NCBI GenBank assembly: GCA_039679645.1
Contig: JBDKUO010000006.1
Span: 1 to 35,383 of the forward strand
Direction of reading: 5' to 3'
DNA: 35,383 bases
From: Armatimonadota bacterium
GTDB lineage: Bacteria; Armatimonadota; UBA5829
The notes under the pieces were generated by a model. It made no database searches. It worked only from the letters and a program-made list of their open reading frames with translations, and was not told the origin of the DNA. The translations under genes and the position numbers were made by a program. Numbering within the stretch: position 1 is the first letter of the stretch; each line of letters opens with the position of its first letter. Shown piece by piece: positions 1 to 8,934 of the stretch.

Positions 1-30
1 GGTTAAAACCGCGGCTAAGAAAAACACGAA

Positions 31-111
31 GTGTCCCTTCGGACACTGAGATTTCAGTCGGCGAAGGCCGACTTTGTGTATTTGTAGCTGTGACTTTAGT
101 CGCAAGGTCAC
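31..111. repeat. Cluster of three stem-loops downstream of the beta-mannosidase gene
   Basis: Three stem-loops follow one another. Positions 31-46 pair GTGTCC with GGACAC around CTTC. Positions 56-73 pair AGTCGGC with GCCGACT around GAAG. Positions 90-111 pair GTGACTTT with AAGGTCAC around AGTCGC, with one G-T wobble. A short CTGA/TCAG stem at 46-57 bridges the first two. The block begins 20 bp past the mannosidase stop, so it could act as a 3' end or terminator, but no T-run follows on the minus strand. The regular short-stem architecture resembles dispersed palindromic intergenic elements; that assignment is inference. Confidence 0.6.
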
Positions 112-130
112 CATTTTGCCAAACACAGAA

Positions 131-2626
131 TTAAGATGCGTTCACCCTGGCACACCTGGTTACCTGCGGCAGTGGGCGATCAGCCGGCCAGTTGATCTCA
201 TACTCTACCCCAGGTATCAGGTCGAAGACATCGTCAGAAATGTCTGATTCACCGGCGGTATCAATGCATGCTGCCCACACAAACACAGGTGATGAGAAGA
301 CAGCCTTTTCGCCTCTTCTGGTGATCGATATTTCGGGCTTTGCAAAATCAAGGTCCTTAAACCGTGCAATGAACCTGCGGTTTTGAGCAATAGTATGGCC
401 ATTCTTGATGAGCAGCGCATATGCTCCTGAGTTTTCGGCTCCAATAGAGCGCAATTCGGCCAGATCAAACTCACCTATTATAGTTGAAGCATTGGGAGCA
501 AGCACAACCTCGACAGACTTGTCCAGCGGCAGACCGCCCTTCAACTCGAACACGCCGTATCGAGCCGTTCCTCGCCACTCGTCCGGGGTGTCATTGACCC
601 CATACACCCTGACTTTATCGCCATCTATAACCGGAATCACATAAATATCCGCAAATGCGCGGCGAACAGGATGATAGGCAAGCTTGCGCCTGAGGTAATA
701 GTCTATGATTGTCCAGCCGTGCGTTACCGGCCATGAATCGTTATACATCCAGAAGATGGCGCTCGATGAGCTGAACATCCTCCTCCTGAAATTGTCTATG
801 TATTCCCGCAGACCCTCCGACTGGATCAGAGCGCTGTAGAACGCATAGTCCTGCATACTCATCTCTTCAGGCGTAAGGCCCAGCCAGTCGGTCAGCTCAC
901 GATAACAGACCCCAACACCCTGCCAGAAATTGCATGAGTTGTCGTGAAACTCCCAAGACGGTGAGAACAGATACTGCTGTTCCTCCGGCAGAAATTGCTT
1001 CAGGGTAGCGAGAGAGGATGCACCCAGCACTCCTCCCTCATTCGGAAACCGGCTGACATTGTCCCGATACGCCCAGAAGTTGGTGCCGTCACTCTCCAGG
1101 CTGACATGCCATGGATGCTGATCGCCGACAGTCCGATCATTTGGATGCTGATGGTCCGGCGAATATGGCGAACTCGGCCAGTATGGACGCGACGTGTCCT
1201 CCCGGTTCATTATCCGTGGTATTTCCATATGATAAAGAGCATAGTCGGGGTGCGATTTGACACGGTCATAGCTCCAGTCCCAGGCAGCCACTTCCAGCTC
1301 ATTGTTGCCGCACCACACGAGCAGGCTTGGATGAGCCGAGAGATCGCGGGTAACGAACTCGACCTCATTACGGACGTTATCGAGAAAATCGGGGTCGTCA
1401 CCGGGGTATTTTGAGCAGGCAAACATGAAGTCGTGCCAGACAAGGATTCCAAGCTCATCGCAGGCATCCAGCAGTGCGTGGTCGGCATAATGCGCCCCAC
1501 CCCATATTCGCAGAGCGTTGAAGTTAGCGCCGACTGCAAGCTCAGCCAGTTTTCGATAGTGCGCGGCATCAGGACGCGCATATATCATATCCGGTGGGAC
1601 CCAATTGCCGCCCTTGGCGAATATCGGCTTGCCGTTGACTTCTATAATGAAATATGAGCCGGTTTCGGGATGAGGGTCCTGGTTTATGCGCACGCTTCGG
1701 ATCCCGGTGCGGCGTCTTGCCGAATCGACAACCCCGCCCTCGATTATAATCTCGCACTCAATATCATAAAGCGGCTGGCCGCCATGCGTACGTGGCCACC
1801 AGAGCTTTGGATTTTCTATCTCGACTTTCAAATCCTGCCGGCTCATGCCCGCAGGCAGTTCGATTTCTCGTTCACGGGCAGCAACGTCGCCATTAACGCG
1901 GACACGCACAGTCGCCTTTACAGGCTCAGACTTTACGTTATCAATAAAAGCTCGGACATGCACCCAGGCGCGCTTATGATCGTCCGCAAGCTCCGGATAA
2001 ACAGTCAGCGCGTCAATCCGCGCTGAATCCGTATACTCGAGACGCACCCCTTTCCAGATTCCGACATTGACCAGGCGGGGGTTCCAGTCCCAGGAAAAAC
2101 TATACTGCGGTTTACGCTGCCACGCGCGCTTGTGGAGAAGGTGGTCCATCGAGGGATTATAACCCGCTCCAGGCTTATCGGACACACCGTAGAGGCCGCT
2201 CTCAATAGACACCGCCAGAACGTTTTCGCCATCTTGCAGCTTGCCGGTCACATCTATCCGGCAGGGAGTAAACGCGTTTGAATGGCGGCCTATCTCTATG
2301 CCGTTCAGATATATGATCGCATTGAGGTCCAGACCGTCAAAAACCAGCCATGCATGTTGGTTAACCGCCTCAACTGGAGCGAAAAACCTGGTCCGATAGA
2401 CCCAGACCTGCTCCTCCACCCATCTTGCCGACAGAGCATTCGTGCCGTAGTTGCAATCGGCAATCAAGCCTGCACGCTCGAGGTCGAGATGGACTTCACC
2501 GGGCACGCTTGCGGGTATGAATGTCCTCTCGTCCACATCCTCGGCACAGTATGAATCGGGCTGGCCGTGCTGGCCATCGAAGCCCCTTATCTTCCAGGTT
2601 CCATTCAGACTCAGACTTGATATCAC
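131..2626 (-). CDS. Beta-mannosidase, glycoside hydrolase family 2
   Basis: This 831-aa protein has the layout of GH2 beta-mannosidases: an N-terminal jelly-roll sugar-binding domain (about 1-200), an immunoglobulin-like domain (about 200-310), the TIM barrel (about 310-640) and C-terminal beta domains. The likely acid/base is E443 in WCGNNELE and the likely nucleophile E530 in FPNEGG. It should remove terminal beta-mannose from manno-oligosaccharides or glycans. There is no signal peptide, so it probably acts in the cytoplasm. The start is a GTG that overlaps the upstream stop as GTGA, and no Shine-Dalgarno is visible, so translation is probably coupled to the upstream DUF4091 gene. Family certainty is high; the exact substrate is inferred. 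Confidence 0.93.
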   Translation of the reverse strand: MISSLSLNGTWKIRGFDGQHGQPDSYCAEDVDERTFIPASVPGEVHLDLERAGLIADCNYGTNALSARWVEEQVWVYRTRFFAPVEAVNQHAWLVFDGLDLNAIIYLNGIEIGRHSNAFTPCRIDVTGKLQDGENVLAVSIESGLYGVSDKPGAGYNPSMDHLLHKRAWQRKPQYSFSWDWNPRLVNVGIWKGVRLEYTDSARIDALTVYPELADDHKRAWVHVRAFIDNVKSEPVKATVRVRVNGDVAAREREIELPAGMSRQDLKVEIENPKLWWPRTHGGQPLYDIECEIIIEGGVVDSARRRTGIRSVRINQDPHPETGSYFIIEVNGKPIFAKGGNWVPPDMIYARPDAAHYRKLAELAVGANFNALRIWGGAHYADHALLDACDELGILVWHDFMFACSKYPGDDPDFLDNVRNEVEFVTRDLSAHPSLLVWCGNNELEVAAWDWSYDRVKSHPDYALYHMEIPRIMNREDTSRPYWPSSPYSPDHQHPNDRTVGDQHPWHVSLESDGTNFWAYRDNVSRFPNEGGVLGASSLATLKQFLPEEQQYLFSPSWEFHDNSCNFWQGVGVCYRELTDWLGLTPEEMSMQDYAFYSALIQSEGLREYIDNFRRRMFSSSSAIFWMYNDSWPVTHGWTIIDYYLRRKLAYHPVRRAFADIYVIPVIDGDKVRVYGVNDTPDEWRGTARYGVFELKGGLPLDKSVEVVLAPNASTIIGEFDLAELRSIGAENSGAYALLIKNGHTIAQNRRFIARFKDLDFAKPEISITRRGEKAVFSSPVFVWAACIDTAGESDISDDVFDLIPGVEYEINWPADRPLPQVTRCARVNAS

Positions 2627-5079
2627 TGCTGCTGCACTGCTTTCGAACTGTCAAACCCTCGCACGCCGAAATCCTTGCCCCATGGGTCTATATCCGACAT
2701 ACCGGACGTGTCGATCATATCGGCTATTTTGTCGCGCCAGCCAAAAAGCACTTTGGGATCGTGCGAATAATTAACCATGTCATTAACAAGGCTCTTCGGC
2801 ACAACTACAGCTTTACGGGCCTCATCCAGCCATTTGCGTTCATCTTTGGTCAATGAGTCGCCTTTTGCGTTGTATTTGTCTATTATGCTCTCCAGTATTT
2901 TGACATATGCAAAGTCTTCCAGGCCGTCACGATAGTTCTCCAGCCGAATCGTGGGTATAGGCTTGCCGCCGGGTCCGCAGCAAAATATAGAACCGTCACC
3001 GTTATGCTCGCCAAAAGATTTAGGATTCCAATTAGTGAAAGGACCACTTGTGATAGGCATATTGTCGTTCCAGAGCGCCAGTGAGTAGTATAGGAAGCCG
3101 TCCGGTCTGTACTTGGCAGTCATAGCGCCCATAAGGAGCCGGGACTCAATGGCGTCATATTCCACAAACCAGTTGGCATACGGATTGTGCGGACCGCAGC
3201 ATATATACCACCAAACTTTCTTGCCGGCTGCCCTTGCCGCAACCACCTTGTCGAGATCATAGTCCGGTGTCAGCGGGCACCAGGCATCTATCGACTTTAT
3301 GGGGCTGTCTTTGCCGCAACTGAGGTCCTTTGCCGTAGTCATAAGCAAAACATCCGGAAATGCGTTTTTCAGGCTCTTTGTTACACCTGCGATCTCTTCA
3401 AACCTGGCAGAACCTACCTCATCAAAACCGTATATATAGGCGTGATCAAGTATTCCAAGCTCCTTGCACTTTTCATATATAGGCTTGAAGTGATCCACGC
3501 TATTGCCTGCATTATCAATATTGCCGAGGTTGAACGCAACCAGTCGGCCCTGATCATGCAGGTGCTTCAAAATATCGTAGTCCGGCGGACCAGGATTGTA
3601 CAAATGATCGAAGTTGACATAATAGTCGGCCAAAAAATCAGCGTAATCATATTTGAGCTTCTTTTGCCAGTTCTCCTCGCCGCAGATGTCCTTGATAACA
3701 TGGTCACCTGTAAGAGCCGTTATTGCAGTTGGGATAGGTGTGCAGTCCGGCAGGGTAAATGACCTCACTTGAAGTATCACGCCCAGCACAACCGGCTTGG
3801 CTCCCTGAGCGGATACAGTCAATTTACCTTTATAAAGACCGGGAACTTGTCCTTTTGGAACCTTGACACGAACCCAGAATGTCTGCACGTTTTCCCAATC
3901 GATATCGACAGGGCCGACAAAGTCCAGTATAGGGTCCGGCCACCATCCAACATATGAAACCTTATAGCACGGCTCTTTGGTTTTGACATAACCGACCACA
4001 TCGCAGTTTATATTTGATGCAGAAAGAACTTCCCCACTATTGGAGCGAAGATCGGACATGCCGACCGTAACACCTTTTAAGGTGGTAATCCCAGAGGGTG
4101 TAACTGCGACTTGAAAGCTCTCTTTCTCATTCCGGGCGGCGCTTATCGAGATTGACTTCAATGCTTCAACAGGCGGCGGCACGTCCCTCGGCAATACCTT
4201 CTTAGTTGAACTTGCAATGCCTACGAGCATACTCTCGGTCGGAATCTCGAGCTTCTTTAAGGAATCACGCAGGGTTATGAGGGTGAGCAGTCTGTTGAGC
4301 TGGCTGTCTATCACATCTACACGGGCTGAAAAACCTGCCAGGCTATTAAAATCCGTTTTATCCGCACTTTCAATGTAGTCCAGTTCTTTAGCCAAAATAG
4401 TCAGTCTGGAGTCTTGCTTCTTGCCAAGCAGTTTCGCGCACTTGTCCGCGGCATCCCGAGCTGCATTGATCCTTGAATTGATGAATGCAATTTCGTCCTT
4501 GAACATAGAAGCTGGAATTTCAGGCAGCGCCTCGCCCGGCTTGAGCAGGGTTATGTTGTCGATATAGACTCGAGTATCCTTTGTGGGGCAATTGGTGTAG
4601 AAGTGCACAATCGAAATATCAGAGCGGTCCACAGCATCCGGCATCTTGGAAATATCCACAACATATCTGTTGATCGATCTGCCGGGCAGCATATAGTCGT
4701 GCTGAAGACCGTTCCTGAACTCAGGCTTACTGTCTGATATAAACATGCTCAGCAATAATGATTCAGAGCCCGGATTGGCAATATCTATAACGAACCTGTC
4801 GTAGCCATTCCAGTCTTTTACTGTCGGCACACCCTGGAACGCAGGCCAATTCTCCATTCCGGCCTTCCAAGAGGGGGTATGGAATTCAAGCGAGTGTAAG
4901 CCGGAGGTGGCATACTTGTCGGAGAGTGTTATAGAATCCTGATCTGGTGATCTCATAGACCATGCGGCCGGATCATTGTCCGATTCAAAGTCGAAGAGCT
5001 TAACCGACGCAATCGCGCCAGCGCATTGAGCTGTCAGGAATACAAGGATGCCAAGAAAGAAAAAATGCGGACGAAACAT
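2623..5079 (-). CDS. Secreted DUF4091 / GH123-like protein
   Basis: The 818-aa protein starts with a signal peptide (hydrophobic residues about 5-24). A beta-rich, carbohydrate-binding-like domain follows (about 25-190), then a helical stretch (about 190-265) and a long C-terminal TIM-barrel region with the DUF4091 signature (FTNWNPKSFG, then GLEDFAYVKILE). An adjacent acid pair, D553-E554 in YGFDEVG, matches the Asp-Glu pair used by GH123 N-acetylgalactosaminidases, which work by substrate-assisted catalysis. It probably acts on an extracellular or periplasmic glycan and is the first gene of a two-gene unit with beta-mannosidase. The ATG is supported by GAGG about 7 nt upstream. The exact activity is unknown; only the fold-level assignment is firm. 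Confidence 0.82.
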   Translation of the reverse strand: MFRPHFFFLGILVFLTAQCAGAIASVKLFDFESDNDPAAWSMRSPDQDSITLSDKYATSGLHSLEFHTPSWKAGMENWPAFQGVPTVKDWNGYDRFVIDIANPGSESLLLSMFISDSKPEFRNGLQHDYMLPGRSINRYVVDISKMPDAVDRSDISIVHFYTNCPTKDTRVYIDNITLLKPGEALPEIPASMFKDEIAFINSRINAARDAADKCAKLLGKKQDSRLTILAKELDYIESADKTDFNSLAGFSARVDVIDSQLNRLLTLITLRDSLKKLEIPTESMLVGIASSTKKVLPRDVPPPVEALKSISISAARNEKESFQVAVTPSGITTLKGVTVGMSDLRSNSGEVLSASNINCDVVGYVKTKEPCYKVSYVGWWPDPILDFVGPVDIDWENVQTFWVRVKVPKGQVPGLYKGKLTVSAQGAKPVVLGVILQVRSFTLPDCTPIPTAITALTGDHVIKDICGEENWQKKLKYDYADFLADYYVNFDHLYNPGPPDYDILKHLHDQGRLVAFNLGNIDNAGNSVDHFKPIYEKCKELGILDHAYIYGFDEVGSARFEEIAGVTKSLKNAFPDVLLMTTAKDLSCGKDSPIKSIDAWCPLTPDYDLDKVVAARAAGKKVWWYICCGPHNPYANWFVEYDAIESRLLMGAMTAKYRPDGFLYYSLALWNDNMPITSGPFTNWNPKSFGEHNGDGSIFCCGPGGKPIPTIRLENYRDGLEDFAYVKILESIIDKYNAKGDSLTKDERKWLDEARKAVVVPKSLVNDMVNYSHDPKVLFGWRDKIADMIDTSGMSDIDPWGKDFGVRGFDSSKAVQQQ

Positions 5080-5166
5080 GTGCTGCCTCTATATGCTGAT
5101 GGAGTTGTACTTGAATACAACGACAGCTTATCATATCCGCATGAGAAATTCAATTAGCCTCTAATC

Positions 5167-6486
5167 CTAAGCAGCGATAGCCAATTCCTCTGTAAGACCA
5201 CCAAGATTTACGAGATCGACCATTGCTTCGACTACCTGAGGATCGAACTGCTTAGCGGCATTCTGTTGAAGACGTATAACAACAGCTTTCGGCGAAAGCA
5301 TCCTGTCCGCCCTTAAAGAACTCATAGCGTCAAAGGCATCAACAGCGCTCAAAATACGCGAAATCTGAGGTATCTTTTCACCCGCAAGGCCATCAGGATA
5401 CCCTTGGCCATCATAACGCTCGTGATCATGTCCGGCAATCTCGCCGAGAGCCGCCATATCGGGACAGTCAGGTATGCAATTGAACGCCCGTATGGTCATT
5501 GCGGCATGGGCGCGCACAAGATCCAGTTCTTTATCGCTGAACCTGCCGGTTCGATTTACCAGATCGGAAGGTAAACCCAGGCGTCCGCAATCGTGGACAA
5601 GTCCGGCACGATAGGCCATATGCACATCTTCGCTTGACATGGACATGTGTTTTGCTAGCAACTTGGCATAGCGCGCAGCCCTTATGGAATGGCCCCGCGT
5701 AGACGGATCCTTAAGGTCCACCATTGCCGCTATTACATGCAAAATGCGCTCGATGCCTTCGTCATTGTCGATTTCACCGGTTACGGATATTTCAGCGCAC
5801 ATCTTTGAGACCAGCTTTGGAAGAGTCCTAACATCCATCAGGGACTTATAGAAAGCGGAGTCTTTTGTGGACCCGACAAAAGTCGCCCACAACTCACTTG
5901 ACCATGCGCGCCCGGTAAGCCCGGCAAGAGAATGAAGTCCCCTGGAAAAGCTTATTCTGTTTGTAAAGCACCCGGCCATATCAACCGCATCAGCAAGGCA
6001 GAGTATTTGGCCTCCAATCGGAATTTCGCCAGATGATAGACCTTCAGGAAAGCCCATCCCATTCCACCACTCATGATGAGTCCTTACATACTCGGCAACA
6101 TCCATCATGCCCGGCAGCCAATTGATGATTGCCTCGCCGCGTTGAGAATGCTCCATTATGTATTGATCATTCGTCTGAAGTTGAAGAGTGTTATAGGTAG
6201 CAATATGCTTAAGAGACCCCACCGCCCCTATATCATGAAGCAAACCCGCGTAGAAAGCATTGCTGCGGATATCTGGCGATATAACCGATGCAATATACTG
6301 GCCCAACAGCGCCACTCGCCAGGAATGATAATAACATCCATCGGGGTTGATGTCGGTCATGTAAGATACTGCGGCTAGCAACTCAGCGGGGCTCATGTGC
6401 TTTCTGTTCCTGTTCCCGAACGGGCTATTATTGGCCAGAAGCCCGGCTCGTAAAGGCAAACGCGATCCACTTTCAGCGTCAGCCAT
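5167..6486 (-). CDS. Tandem HD-GYP domain protein, putative cyclic-di-GMP phosphodiesterase
   Basis: Two HD-GYP-like modules lie in one chain. The first has LLHDIG (HD at 84-85) and a divergent GYP segment, HHEWWNGMGFP (about 137-147). The second has LVHDCG (HD at 298-299) and a near-consensus HDHERYDGQGYP (about 353-364). HD-GYP proteins hydrolyse cyclic di-GMP or act as signalling adaptors. No receiver, PAS or membrane segment is visible, so it looks cytosolic. The start is uncertain: in-frame ATGs lie at 6525, 6501 and 6486, and a TTG at 6537. I chose 6486 because only it has a weak GGA about 10 nt upstream; residue numbers use this start. The gene stands alone between groEL and the glycosidase pair. 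Confidence 0.85.
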   Translation of the reverse strand: MADAESGSRLPLRAGLLANNSPFGNRNRKHMSPAELLAAVSYMTDINPDGCYYHSWRVALLGQYIASVISPDIRSNAFYAGLLHDIGAVGSLKHIATYNTLQLQTNDQYIMEHSQRGEAIINWLPGMMDVAEYVRTHHEWWNGMGFPEGLSSGEIPIGGQILCLADAVDMAGCFTNRISFSRGLHSLAGLTGRAWSSELWATFVGSTKDSAFYKSLMDVRTLPKLVSKMCAEISVTGEIDNDEGIERILHVIAAMVDLKDPSTRGHSIRAARYAKLLAKHMSMSSEDVHMAYRAGLVHDCGRLGLPSDLVNRTGRFSDKELDLVRAHAAMTIRAFNCIPDCPDMAALGEIAGHDHERYDGQGYPDGLAGEKIPQISRILSAVDAFDAMSSLRADRMLSPKAVVIRLQQNAAKQFDPQVVEAMVDLVNLGGLTEELAIAA

Positions 6487-6593
6487 TGTTTTATATTCCA
6501 TATTCTGCCGGAAATCCGACAGCATCAATGAAAACAATTTGAGATTGAAACAGATACTGATTCGATGTGAGTTTGAGGGGTGAAATAGTTGCG

Positions 6594-6632
6594 ATCTTAT
6601 CCCTCCAGGTAAGATACCTGGAGGGATAAGAT
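6594..6632 (-). terminator. Perfect 18-bp hairpin downstream of groEL
   Basis: ATCTTATCCCTCCAGGTA is followed by a 3-nt loop (AGA) and its exact reverse complement. It lies 12 bp past the groEL stop. On the groEL strand the sequence after the stem is CGCAACTATTTC, which lacks a good U-tract. It may therefore be an mRNA-stabilising or weak terminator hairpin rather than a textbook intrinsic terminator. Confidence 0.65.
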
Positions 6633-6644
6633 GGAGAAGAGAAA

Positions 6645-8359
<1,715 letters not shown>

Positions 8360-8361
8360 CC

Positions 8362-8378
8362 GGCTCCAATAGAGCCGA
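8362..8378. repeat. Small hairpin between groES and groEL
   Basis: CGGCTC pairs with GAGCCG around a 5-nt loop in the groES-groEL gap. It lies next to the dispersed element in the groEL leader and could tune groEL relative to groES, or protect mRNA ends. No U-tract follows, so it is not a terminator. Confidence 0.45.
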
Positions 8379-8405
8379 AGCCGAGGTCGCAGACCCCTTT
8401 TTCAT

Positions 8406-8690
8406 CTACTCTTTTATTGCGAAGATAGAATCCTGATCGAGGATCATATAATCCTTACCCGAAACGGTGACCTCGGTGCCGCCGTATTTGGCGTAGATGA
8501 CCTTATCGCCCACCTTGACGCTCATCGCGCCTCGGGAACCGTCGTCAAGCACCTTGCCCGGGCCGACTGCGATTACAACGCCTTCCTGGGGCTTTTTCTT
8601 GGCGGTATCCGGCAGGATTATTCCGCCGGCACTCTTTTCCTCTTCCTCAAGCGGTTCAACCACCACTTTATCTGCGAGAGGTTTGATCAT
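8406..8690 (-). CDS. groES: Co-chaperonin GroES (Hsp10)
   Basis: The 94-aa protein is a standard-length GroES: it opens MIKPLADKVVVEP, has a mobile-loop region EEEEKSAGGIILPD and ends in a typical EVTVSGKDYMILDQD beta segment. It caps the GroEL cylinder as a heptamer. The ATG at 8690 has a strong GGAGGTG Shine-Dalgarno about 10 nt upstream. It is the promoter-proximal gene of groES-groEL, with a consensus-like promoter and CIRCE operator directly upstream. Confidence 0.98.
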   Translation of the reverse strand: MIKPLADKVVVEPLEEEEKSAGGIILPDTAKKKPQEGVVIAVGPGKVLDDGSRGAMSVKVGDKVIYAKYGGTEVTVSGKDYMILDQDSIFAIKE

Positions 8691-8730
8691 AGCTATCTTT
8701 CACCTCCATTAGAGATTTAGCGAATAAGTT

Positions 8731-8757
8731 TTGGCACTCATGCTTGTTGAGTGCCAA
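8731..8757 (-). promoter_or_regulatory. CIRCE operator (HrcA binding site)
   Basis: TTGGCACTC, a 9-nt spacer and GAGTGCCAA form a perfect 9-9-9 inverted repeat. This matches the CIRCE consensus (TTAGCACTC-N9-GAGTGCTAA) with one symmetric change in each arm. It starts 3 bp downstream of the -10 box of the groES promoter, so it covers the expected transcription start. HrcA bound here represses groESL until heat shock. Confidence 0.96.
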
Positions 8758-8760
8758 CAT

Positions 8761-8790
8761 ATTTTAGTGAATCGCGATTTCAATTGTCAA
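8761..8790 (-). promoter_or_regulatory. Housekeeping promoter of groES-groEL
   Basis: Read on the minus strand, TTGACA (8785-8790) and TAAAAT (8761-8766) are separated by 18 bp. The -35 is a perfect consensus and the -10 matches 5 of 6. The CIRCE element follows at once, consistent with HrcA blocking initiation. Confidence 0.85.
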
Positions 8791-8934
8791 GTGACAAATC
8801 GCGTTATAGAAAAACTCTGCCGACTTTATATGGAAAAGAGTTACCCAAGAGCAAGGCTCAATTCTACATAAATAACGAACCAAATGCTTATTCAGAGCAT
8901 CTTTATTACTAGAGACCACTTAAAGGCGGTGAGT

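Noticed and set aside
31-111. Possible CRISPR array
   Set aside because: The stems differ in sequence and there are no repeat-spacer units or cas genes.
6594-6632. Insertion sequence end or attachment site
   Set aside because: The perfect hairpin sits just past the groEL stop. There is no transposase, integrase or target duplication nearby.
8884-8934. Upstream ATG for the CBM9/DUF5916 gene
   Set aside because: It would place 17 extra residues before the signal peptide; the ATG at 8935 has a GGTGAG site.
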